DNA of 6,888 nt from assembly GCA_030638625.1 (NCBI GenBank), contig DAOWEE010000161.1:1-6888 (forward strand), in the 5' to 3' direction. This stretch comes from Methanosarcinales archaeon. Lineage in GTDB: Archaea; Halobacteriota; Methanosarcinia; Methanosarcinales; Methanocomedenaceae. The position numbers and the translations under genes are program-made. Positions within the stretch are counted from its first letter, which is position 1; each line of letters begins with the position of its first letter. This document shows, one piece after another, positions 1 through 5,030 of the stretch. The notes beneath the pieces are model-generated. The model saw nothing but the letters and a program-made list of their open reading frames with translations, made no database searches and was not told the DNA's origin.

Positions 1-1131
1 CGCCCAGAATATTAACAGTAAACTCGCACCTGTGAACACAATTGGAGCCGATATCTGGCTAAAATCCGGGATGAACTTATTTGCATCAAAGTTCTTCAAC
101 ACATATATTTTAGTTTCAGCTGAAATAAGCATGCCTGCGCTTGAGAGTGCTGAAACTTTAATGACATGTTCACCGTCTGGTAAAGGTTCGAGTGTGATGC
201 TATAGGTTCCTGACAGGGGATTTGTCAACTCTTCTATCATATTATCATCCAGTGTTATGTAGACCGATTCAAAGGAAGCATTGCCGCTTATGGAGTAGGT
301 TACATTTATGGTTTCGTTTCCATAAATTTTGCTTCCACCATCACTACCGATTGCCTTGACTGATACTGCAATGTTGCTTTCACTATAATTGCCGGGCGTG
401 GTTATTGGAACAGGAATTTCTGATAGAAGTGGTTCTTCGAACTGGTACAGGTGTTCAATGAACACTGCACTACGGGCACTGCCCTCAAAAATACTTTTCA
501 GGTTAAACGTAACGATTGTATGGTCCTTTCCACTGGCAGTTACTGAGTAATTGAACACATCGTCTTTTTCCATTTCCTGTTCCTTGACCTTGACATCATT
601 TTTGTACAATCCCAGTATGACTGAATCCGGCTTTATTTTCTCGACATTAAGACTGTAACCCTGTTTGAGCGAAAGACGAGTTCCTGGTTCCAGGGTTTCG
701 TCATTGTCAGTTATTAAAAATCCAGGTGAAGGTAGCAAAGGGTCGATATATTGTGTCACTCCAAGCGTAGCTGTCAACTCATCGATATCCACATCTATTA
801 GCGTTATGGCAAGTATGAGGTATTTTTCACCATCATATGTCCTGGTGAATTGATAGACCTCATCCTCGCTAATGAAGATGTTACCCTCGATGGATTTTCC
901 TTCAAGCAATATCTCCATAATTATCTTGCCTCCTGAAGAGGCGGGTTCTACCATTCTTACACTGTATCCCTGGTAGAGTTCATACGATTCCCCAACCCCT
1001 ACCACACCCTCACCGACAAGTATCTTTGATTTGGTTTCCAGGGCAAGCGATGGAACTACAAGATAAGATATTACAACAAGCATGACGAAAAGCAAGGATA
1101 TTACTGTTTTACTACTAAATTGTTTTTTCAT
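1..1131 (-). CDS. Secreted S-layer-like protein with tandem S-layer-type domains, C-terminus beyond window
   Basis: An open frame runs from ATG at 1131 to the window edge: 377 codons and no stop, so the C-terminus is missing. The start is supported by GGTGG four bases upstream. Residues 1-30 form a signal peptide (KKQ, a long hydrophobic stretch, then PSLA before LET). Residues ~44-140 and ~146-240 are two copies of one module. Each has Y/L-x-L-x-QGYS near its start, a central segment of the type I-x-L-x-L-x-K/G, D-x-V/E-V-F/Y, and a closing aromatic-Q-acidic-P motif (QYIDP, QFEEP). This pattern resembles the Methanosarcina S-layer domain (PF07752/DUF1608), assigned from memory. Residues ~253-346 look like an Ig-type beta domain (typical YSISGNASFESVYITLDD and LPDGEHVIKVSA strands). 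Several N-x-S/T sequons are present. Residues from ~361 turn hydrophobic (APIVFTGASLLLIFW), probably a C-terminal membrane anchor. It is probably a cell-surface structural or accessory envelope protein; its exact role is unknown. Confidence 0.85.
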   Translation of the reverse strand, partial: MKKQFSSKTVISLLFVMLVVISYLVVPSLALETKSKILVGEGVVGVGESYELYQGYSVRMVEPASSGGKIIMEILLEGKSIEGNIFISEDEVYQFTRTYDGEKYLILAITLIDVDIDELTATLGVTQYIDPLLPSPGFLITDNDETLEPGTRLSLKQGYSLNVEKIKPDSVILGLYKNDVKVKEQEMEKDDVFNYSVTASGKDHTIVTFNLKSIFEGSARSAVFIEHLYQFEEPLLSEIPVPITTPGNYSESNIAVSVKAIGSDGGSKIYGNETINVTYSISGNASFESVYITLDDNMIEELTNPLSGTYSITLEPLPDGEHVIKVSALSSAGMLISAETKIYVLKNFDANKFIPDFSQISAPIVFTGASLLLIFWA

Positions 1132-1135
1132 GGAG

Positions 1136-1140
1136 CCACC
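1136..1140 (-). promoter_or_regulatory. Ribosome binding site of the S-layer-like gene
   Basis: GGTGG on the minus strand, four bases before ATG at 1131. It matches the GGTG core complementary to archaeal 16S rRNA 3' ends and supports this start. Confidence 0.55.
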
Positions 1141-1193
1141 ACTAACATTACAGTGATTATAAAATTTAAAGGTGATTACAATATTTGGATCTG

Positions 1194-1201
1194 AATATAA
1201 A
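1194..1201 (-). promoter_or_regulatory. Candidate TATA box for the S-layer-like gene
   Basis: TTTATATT on the minus strand matches the archaeal box A. A start about 25 bases downstream would give a leader of roughly 40 bases before ATG at 1131. It lies downstream of the DUF2180 terminator, consistent with independent transcription. A second AT-rich stretch nearer the gene (around 1157-1170) is an alternative. Confidence 0.4.
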
Positions 1202-1207
1202 TGTGTC

Positions 1208-1241
1208 TGTAAAATAAAAGGGGATTAATGATTAAATCCCC
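1208..1241 (-). terminator. Intrinsic-type terminator of the DUF2180 pair
   Basis: On the minus strand the last base of the TAG stop begins a hairpin: GGGGATT arms (1235-1241 and 1220-1226) pair over seven base pairs around an eight-base AT-rich loop. CTTTTATTTT follows. This is a stem plus T-tract directly after the second DUF2180 gene. A G-rich stem is unusual in the surrounding AT-rich DNA. Confidence 0.6.
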
Positions 1242-1462
1242 TATTCACACCCTGTTGTATATATGGATTCGATACAGTATTTGCATAGGAATCTGGGCAG
1301 GTCCTTCTCCATGATCTTAACAGGCATGGGGTATTTACCTTCCCATATCTGCAAGTCAGCCCGCCGGGCATGTTCCATGCACAAACCCATGCCGCACACG
1401 ATACATACCGCAACTGCTTCTTCGGTTTCATTATTTTCATCATGTATATAGCATTTCAGCAT
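1241..1462 (-). CDS. DUF2180 family zinc-binding miniprotein, copy 2 (divergent)
   Basis: A 73-residue protein starting MLKCYIHDEN. Its core CIVCGMGLCMEH (C20, C23, C28, H31), the following W-E-G-x-Y-P segment and the late CKYC pair (C60, C63) match the archaeal DUF2180 family as I recall it. It is clearly a paralogue of the gene immediately upstream (CIVCGMGVCRKH, W-D-G-x-Y-P). The first CxxC pair of the paralogue is here C4-x-x-H7, a Cys-to-His change that could still bind zinc. An extra Cys sits near the C-terminus (C72). I chose ATG at 1462 because GGGGTGA lies five bases before it, exactly as in the paralogue. A GTG at 1471 in the same frame lies inside that binding site and would add MRD. 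It is probably co-transcribed with its paralogue. The family function is unknown; zinc binding is inferred from the Cys/His pattern. Confidence 0.8.
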   Translation of the reverse strand: MLKCYIHDENNETEEAVAVCIVCGMGLCMEHARRADLQIWEGKYPMPVKIMEKDLPRFLCKYCIESIYTTGCE

Positions 1463-1467
1463 ATCTC

Positions 1468-1474
1468 TCACCCC
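1468..1474 (-). promoter_or_regulatory. Ribosome binding site deciding the start of DUF2180 copy 2
   Basis: GGGGTGA on the minus strand begins right after the TGA stop of copy 1 and sits five bases from ATG at 1462. The same spacing is used by copy 1, which argues for ATG 1462 over GTG 1471. Confidence 0.6.
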
Positions 1475-1687
1475 TCACATATTCTCCTTCAAGGCCCCAT
1501 GACATGGTGGGCAGATTATCCGTTTTATGTGTTCAGTATCCGGTTTAAGCCTGACAGGATATGTTCCGTCCCACACCGGCGTCTCTTCTCTAATCATATG
1601 TTTACGGCATACACCCATACCGCATACAATGCAGACTCCAACAGCATCGGAGTCCTTTCCCTCCTGTGCACATATATAGCATTTCAT
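1475..1687 (-). CDS. DUF2180 family zinc-binding miniprotein, copy 1
   Basis: A 70-residue protein starting MKCYICAQEGKD. It has eight ordered metal-ligand candidates: C3-x2-C6, C19-x2-C22, C27-x2-H30 and C59-x2-C62, a pattern fit for two zinc sites, perhaps interleaved. The CIVCGMGVCRKH core and the PVWDGTYP segment identify DUF2180, a small cytosolic archaeal family of unknown function. The frame is open upstream to 1822, but the added 45 residues resemble no family and run across a promoter-like dyad. ATG at 1687 begins the conserved MKCY and has GGGTGA five bases upstream, so I use it. It is first in a two-gene operon with copy 2, 12 bases apart, and divergent from the 498-residue gene. 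Family assignment is from memory of the motif. Confidence 0.85.
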   Translation of the reverse strand: MKCYICAQEGKDSDAVGVCIVCGMGVCRKHMIREETPVWDGTYPVRLKPDTEHIKRIICPPCHGALKENM

Positions 1688-1692
1688 ATATT

Positions 1693-1698
1693 TCACCC
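1693..1698 (-). promoter_or_regulatory. Ribosome binding site deciding the start of DUF2180 copy 1
   Basis: GGGTGA on the minus strand, five bases before ATG at 1687. It supports the short 70-residue product rather than the 115-residue frame starting at 1822. Confidence 0.6.
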
Positions 1699-1741
1699 AC
1701 TCCTGAAAGGTGTTGTTCACAATTCCAGGTTCATTTCTTTT

Positions 1742-1777
1742 TTGGATGGGAGTGTAGTTGTACAAACTTCCATCCAA
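1742..1777. promoter_or_regulatory. Large dyad downstream of the DUF2180 TATA box, candidate operator
   Basis: TTGGATGGGAG (1742-1752) and CTTCCATCCAA (1767-1777) are inverted copies, 10 of 11 positions matching, around a 14-base spacer that itself contains TTGTACAA. On the minus strand the dyad begins directly after the TTTATAAA box and covers the expected start of transcription, where a repressor would act. It could also fold as RNA at the start of the leader. Read on the plus strand, the stem is followed by TTTTAT, but no plus-strand gene precedes it, so a terminator is unlikely. Confidence 0.5.
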
Positions 1778-1778
1778 T

Positions 1779-1786
1779 TTTATAAA
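1779..1786 (-). promoter_or_regulatory. Candidate TATA box of the DUF2180 operon
   Basis: TTTATAAA on the minus strand. A start about 25 bases downstream would fall near 1755, giving a leader of roughly 65-70 bases to ATG 1687. The box is self-complementary, so direction rests on the position of the gene. Confidence 0.45.
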
Positions 1787-1840
1787 GGTTATGTATGTTG
1801 ATGCTTCTAATAGTTTACGCAAATATAATTTAATAATACT

Positions 1841-1848
1841 TTTATATG
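1841..1848 (+). promoter_or_regulatory. Candidate TATA box of the 498-residue gene
   Basis: TTTATATG on the plus strand matches the archaeal consensus. Predicted initiation near 1870 would give a leader of about 65 bases. A direct repeat ACGTAT (1867-1872 and 1876-1881) lies at the expected start site and a CACATGTG palindrome (1897-1904) lies in the leader. Either could be a regulator site, but both are short. Confidence 0.45.
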
Positions 1849-1934
1849 AATAAATTCAATTTTGCTACGTATCTAACGTATGTTGAAAAATAATCACACA
1901 TGTGGTTTTTCTTATTTGCAAAATAGGTGTTTAG

Positions 1935-3431
1935 ATGGCAGAGCCTGAAAATGAAGTGGATTTAACTGATGAAAATGAACTTGAGATCTTTATTAAGGAA
2001 TCCGGATTAGATACATTCCTTGATGCAATGAAGAAGCCACATCGAAAACCAAAAAAGGTAGCCCAGAATGGAAGTGATATTGATTGGATACTAGAGATTA
2101 TCAGGACATTCCAGCCAGTACACTTACAGCTTAAATCATATTATGTTTTACTGGTTAAGCTACTTGATTACTTAACAAAAGAAGAGTTTTCAGGCTGCCT
2201 GTTCATCCATATCGACGATACCATATCAGTATTATCCATGTGGCGTGGCGAACTCACAGGGATTATAAACAACAAATTAGATATTACTGATGAAGAAGCA
2301 CTCAGGTATGTTCTGGGCAACTATCAAAGTGCTGTTATAGATATTTATCAATCCCCTGAAGGTAAAGGACCTTTACCGCTGATTTTTAATTCCATAGCTA
2401 AAAAAGACCTTGAACCAAAATACAAGGACCTTGATACTGAATTTACTGACCTGCCTAAACTAATCAGTAAAATGGAAGGAGATAATTTGGTTGGTTATAT
2501 CGAATTGAAAAAGCCTGAAAGCAGGTACATTGCATGTTATCATCGAGGTGAAGAGATACTGGCAGTTCATCTTGACAAAGATAACAAACATACAATTTCA
2601 ACATCTGCTAAAATGTGCAAACAAAATGGTATAGTCAACATTTACCAGAGTAAAGTCAGGACACTGGTAAGCAGTATGGAAGATGCAATGAAAAGGGTAA
2701 CGGTGCTGGCTTTAATTGTAGATGAATCACAACCTACGTTGCAGACGATTGTGGATGATTTTAAGGGACACATTTCCCTGAAACAGGCCGAATCTGCAAG
2801 AAACAACGTAGACTTGACAATAAGTATGCCTGCAGGACTTGCAAACAGGGATGATAGCGAGATATTTAAAGTGCAGGTTACCAAAACACCTGAATTCGAA
2901 TTTACACGGTATCTTTTAGGAGATTATTTCCTGAATATTGCAGAAACAGGCAATAATGTTACTCTTAAGAATATATGGGTAAACATCCCGAGAGTTAAAG
3001 TGATAAAATTCGCACAGACTTACCATGAAGGGCATGTGGAGCATAAATTTGATGTTGTAATTGAAGACGGTTCTGATAATGTACTGTTCGCTGCCAGGAT
3101 AACTAACAAGATACCCAAATCCTATGAAGTGGATGTATTTGTGAAAGAACTTGAGAATATCAAAGAGAACAAGAATGAATGGAACAGTCTCAGGGCAGGA
3201 TTTTTAATATCTACAAAAGGGTTTGAAGATGATGCAATATCAGCAGCTGTAAAGGAAACGGGCTCTGGTGCAGGAGTGAAGAAGGTACTGGGCAAGGTTT
3301 ATGGAACGAAAGTGCCAGATGTGCTTACTAATCCAATTGGTTTTGTCAAGACCGGGAATGGTGGTGGGTTCCACCTTGGATTGATACACCTTGATGGCAA
3401 TTCATTCAAACCAATTTTCCCTGAGTTGTAA
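1935..3431 (+). CDS. Uncharacterised protein: duplicated N-terminal module plus degenerate nuclease-like C-terminal domain
   Basis: A 498-residue protein without signal peptide or membrane segments, so probably cytosolic. ATG at 1935 is supported by AGGTG five bases upstream. Residues 1-50 are acidic and then basic (KKPHRKPKK), probably flexible. Residues 75-140 and 175-239 are two copies of one module, nearly exactly 100 residues apart: KLL/KLI, GCLFI/GYIEL (G87/G187), RGE (104-106/204-206) and DIYQS/NIYQS at the ends. The helix-then-strands layout with RGE recalls PATAN/DUF4388-like modules, a weak inference. Residues ~240-345 are mixed and unrecognised. Residues ~352-450 resemble the Mrr-like restriction endonuclease fold: a strand with FDVVIEDG (D373), then VLFAARITNK, then VFVKELENIKE, then AGFLISTKGFEDDAISAA. 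Where active enzymes have E-x-K the sequence reads A-R-I-T, so catalytic activity is doubtful. The last ~45 residues are Gly-rich. It stands alone, divergent from the DUF2180 pair and convergent with ribL. The function is unknown. Confidence 0.85.
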   Translation: MAEPENEVDLTDENELEIFIKESGLDTFLDAMKKPHRKPKKVAQNGSDIDWILEIIRTFQPVHLQLKSYYVLLVKLLDYLTKEEFSGCLFIHIDDTISVLSMWRGELTGIINNKLDITDEEALRYVLGNYQSAVIDIYQSPEGKGPLPLIFNSIAKKDLEPKYKDLDTEFTDLPKLISKMEGDNLVGYIELKKPESRYIACYHRGEEILAVHLDKDNKHTISTSAKMCKQNGIVNIYQSKVRTLVSSMEDAMKRVTVLALIVDESQPTLQTIVDDFKGHISLKQAESARNNVDLTISMPAGLANRDDSEIFKVQVTKTPEFEFTRYLLGDYFLNIAETGNNVTLKNIWVNIPRVKVIKFAQTYHEGHVEHKFDVVIEDGSDNVLFAARITNKIPKSYEVDVFVKELENIKENKNEWNSLRAGFLISTKGFEDDAISAAVKETGSGAGVKKVLGKVYGTKVPDVLTNPIGFVKTGNGGGFHLGLIHLDGNSFKPIFPEL

Positions 3432-3433
3432 CG

Positions 3434-3448
3434 TCATTATTTTTTTAG
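3434..3448 (+). terminator. T-rich terminator of the 498-residue gene
   Basis: A run of seven T bases lies within TTATTTTTTTAG, starting a few bases after the TAA stop. Archaeal RNA polymerase terminates on such T-tracts without needing a hairpin. The next gene (ribL) converges from the other strand. Confidence 0.45.
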
Positions 3449-3491
3449 TAGTACATAAAATATAACTTTATGCAGTCGAGTTAATCCGACC

Positions 3492-3911
3492 TTAGAGAGG
3501 ATTTATTCGTATCAACCTGATAATGGCACCGGTACTACAGGTGCTGCAAGGTTCGTGTTTTGCTATACGGACCACTTTTGCATGCATCCCTCTGGACGAT
3601 AGCTCCCTTTCAAGGTCATCTTCACTGAAGTGCTGGTCGTGTCCCAGCGCAATGATATCTGGCTGGATATCCATAAGAGGCTTGAACATATCATGCTCAT
3701 CTCCCAGCACGGCATGGTCCACCACTTTCAATGCCTGCAACATGGCAAGTCGCTGCTCTTCAGGAAGCAGGGGTTTGGATTTATGGTTTACCATTGCTCT
3801 GCATGCTACAATTACCCATAGTTCATCACCCAGTTTTTTTGCTTCTTCAAGGTACAATAAATGTCCCGGATGCAGTATGTCAAACGTTCCTGTTGCAAGA
3901 ACCCTTACCAA
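3492..3911 (-). CDS. ribL: Archaeal FAD synthase (FMN adenylyltransferase)
   Basis: A 139-residue nucleotidyltransferase-fold enzyme that transfers AMP from ATP to FMN to make FAD in the cytosol. The N-terminus LATGTFDILHPGH holds the T-x-G-x-F-D and H14-x-G-H17 nucleotide-binding motifs. The middle LLPEEQRLAMLQALKVVDHAVLG and DIIALGHDQHF segments are typical of the RibL/TagD-like family. The C-terminus has C122-x-x-C125 followed by STGAII; conserved C-terminal cysteines are known to matter in the Methanocaldococcus enzyme. Family members often read V-A-R-D after the second strand; here it is V-A-C-R, a local deviation. Length is normal. The start is forced to TTG at 3911: the codon just upstream in frame is TGA, there is no ATG or GTG nearby, and GGTGAT lies five bases before. 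It is convergent with the 498-residue gene and divergent from mtd, so probably a single-gene transcript. A related glycerol-phosphate cytidylyltransferase activity is the main alternative. Confidence 0.88.
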   Translation of the reverse strand: MVRVLATGTFDILHPGHLLYLEEAKKLGDELWVIVACRAMVNHKSKPLLPEEQRLAMLQALKVVDHAVLGDEHDMFKPLMDIQPDIIALGHDQHFSEDDLERELSSRGMHAKVVRIAKHEPCSTCSTGAIIRLIRINPL

Positions 3912-3916
3912 TCAAT

Positions 3917-3922
3917 ATCACC
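3917..3922 (-). promoter_or_regulatory. Ribosome binding site fixing the TTG start of ribL
   Basis: GGTGAT on the minus strand, five bases upstream of TTG at 3911. An in-frame TGA occupies 3912-3914, so no upstream start is possible. Confidence 0.65.
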
Positions 3923-3970
3923 GAAATGTAAATTCGACTGCTTTATCATAAGGATTCCGAAAATGATGTT

Positions 3971-3994
3971 GCATATTAATAGTTATAAATATGC
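3971..3994. promoter_or_regulatory. 24-bp dyad overlapping the TATA region between ribL and mtd
   Basis: GCATATTAAT (3971-3980) and ATAAATATGC (3985-3994) are inverted copies, nine of ten pairs matching, around the four-base spacer AGTT. The right arm contains TTATAAAT (3983-3990). Read in reverse this is ATTTATAA, so it could serve as TATA box for mtd (leader about 59 bases), for ribL (leader about 50 bases), or both. A protein bound here would block either promoter. The repeat is AT-rich, so some symmetry may be chance. Confidence 0.5.
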
Positions 3995-4031
3995 CGCCAT
4001 TACATGATTTTCTCCGAACAATTCCAAAAAA

Positions 4032-4039
4032 CATATAAA
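4032..4039 (+). promoter_or_regulatory. Alternative TATA box for mtd
   Basis: CATATAAA on the plus strand would place the transcript start near 4061, giving a leader of only about ten bases. It competes with the TATA at 3983-3990; the sequence does not decide between them. Confidence 0.3.
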
Positions 4040-4070
4040 CACATCATGCAATTTCATTTTTGTGATCCAT

Positions 4071-4901
4071 ATGGCTAAAATAGGATTTATTAAATTGGGA
4101 AACTTGGGGATGTCCCAGGTTATCGATCTCATTCTTGATGAGATTGCGGCAAGACAGGGAATAGAGATTAGGTCGTTTGGCACGGGTGCCAAGATGGGTA
4201 AGGAAGAGGCGGCAGATACGGAACACTTCAAGAATTATGAAGCTGATTTTTATGTCATGATCAGTCCTAATTCATCTGCACCAGGCCCCACCGCTGCACG
4301 GGAGATCTGGAATGACAAACCTGTAATCGTAATATCTGACGGTCCTACTAAAAAGGATGACCGCCAGGCTCTGGAAGATGCAGGTTTCGGATATATCATG
4401 ATGAAAGTGGACCCACTCATCGGTGCCAAGACAGAGTTCCTGGACTGTGTGGAAATGGCCAGTTTCATCAGCGATGCCATGAAAGTATTGTCCACCTGTG
4501 GTGTGGTCAGATTGATTCAGGAAGCATTTGATAATGTTATTGACCAGGTAGGTGCAGGTAAGTCAGGTAAGGACCTTGAACTGCCTCATGTTCTGGTAAG
4601 TGCACAAAAAGCTGTAGAGAGTGCAGGATTCAATAATCCTTATGCTAAAGCAAAGGCACTGGCAGCCCTGCATATGACTGACAAAGTGGCTGAAATCAAC
4701 TTCCCTGCCTGCTTCATGATGAAGGATATTGAGCAGGTTACCTTGACAACAGCGACCGGTCACGAAATGATGAGAGCAGCAGCCCAGCTGGCTATTGATG
4801 CCAGGGAGATTGAGAAGGGCAATGATGCAGTGTTCAGGCAGCCTCACATGAAGGACGGCAGTCGACGGACAAAGACCAAATTGTACGATAAGCCACAGTA
4901 G
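4071..4901 (+). CDS. mtd: F420-dependent methylenetetrahydromethanopterin dehydrogenase
   Basis: A 276-residue cytosolic enzyme that interconverts methenyl- and methylene-tetrahydromethanopterin (or sarcinapterin) with reduced coenzyme F420, a central step of methanogenesis and, in reverse, of methyl or methane oxidation. Family hallmarks are the N-terminus KIGFIKLGNLGMSQVIDL, GTGAKM at 38-42, ISPNSSAPGPTAARE around 64-78, VIVISDGPTKK, and the helical C-terminal half ending GHEMMRAAAQLAIDAREIEKG. The length equals that of known Mtd proteins. ATG at 4071 begins the conserved MAKIG. GTG at 4062 is in frame but would add only MIH and coincides with the weak binding site GTGAT. mtd is divergent from ribL across a dyad-bearing region and followed by a strong terminator, so probably transcribed alone. 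Mtd is a separate family from the H2-dependent Hmd; the motifs here are those of Mtd. Confidence 0.97.
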   Translation: MAKIGFIKLGNLGMSQVIDLILDEIAARQGIEIRSFGTGAKMGKEEAADTEHFKNYEADFYVMISPNSSAPGPTAAREIWNDKPVIVISDGPTKKDDRQALEDAGFGYIMMKVDPLIGAKTEFLDCVEMASFISDAMKVLSTCGVVRLIQEAFDNVIDQVGAGKSGKDLELPHVLVSAQKAVESAGFNNPYAKAKALAALHMTDKVAEINFPACFMMKDIEQVTLTTATGHEMMRAAAQLAIDAREIEKGNDAVFRQPHMKDGSRRTKTKLYDKPQ

Positions 4902-4911
4902 AGTTATTGAA

Positions 4912-4938
4912 GGGGCGACATTCGCCCCGTTTTTCTTT
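4912..4938 (+). terminator. Intrinsic-type terminator after mtd
   Basis: GGGGCGA (4912-4918) pairs perfectly with TCGCCCC (4922-4928) around a CAT loop and is followed by GTTTTTCTTTT. It lies ten bases after the mtd stop and separates mtd from tfx. This is the best-formed hairpin plus T-tract in the window. Confidence 0.8.
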
Positions 4939-4993
4939 TATTGCTTTGTTTTGTTTTTTTCTTTATTCCGTTGTTCAACACCTCAGTATCCAC

Positions 4994-5009
4994 CAAAGTT
5001 ATTACTTTG
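4994..5009. promoter_or_regulatory. Perfect dyad upstream of tfx, candidate operator/promoter element
   Basis: CAAAGT (4994-4999) and ACTTTG (5004-5009) form a perfect 6-bp inverted repeat around TATT. Its centre is about 30 bases before the ATG of tfx. No ribosome binding site precedes that ATG, so a leaderless transcript is possible; in that case this dyad covers the TATA position (GTTATTACT would be a weak box). Autoregulation by Tfx would fit but is inference. Confidence 0.4.
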
Positions 5010-5030
5010 AAAAGATAGATAGTACTGTCA

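Noticed and set aside
665..853. 62-codon plus-strand frame inside the S-layer-like gene
   Set aside because: Antisense to an uninterrupted 377-codon frame with signal peptide and repeated domains.
1370..1801. 143-codon open frame on the plus strand opposite the DUF2180 pair
   Set aside because: It is antisense to two recognisable paralogous genes with proper binding sites, and its translation is rich in His/Phe/Cys without family features.
1688..1822. 45-residue N-terminal extension of DUF2180 copy 1
   Set aside because: The conserved family start MKCY and a GGGTGA site lie at 1687-1698; the extension runs through the candidate operator and TATA box.
1897..1904. CACATGTG palindrome in the leader of the 498-residue gene
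   Set aside because: Eight-base palindromes are common by chance; there is no second copy or promoter alignment to support a site.
3523..3951. 142-codon plus-strand frame opposite ribL
   Set aside because: Shadow of a clear enzyme gene; Ser-rich low-complexity translation and no binding site.
4062..4070. GTG start three codons before the mtd ATG
   Set aside because: It would add residues before the conserved MAKIG and coincides with the weak ribosome binding site.
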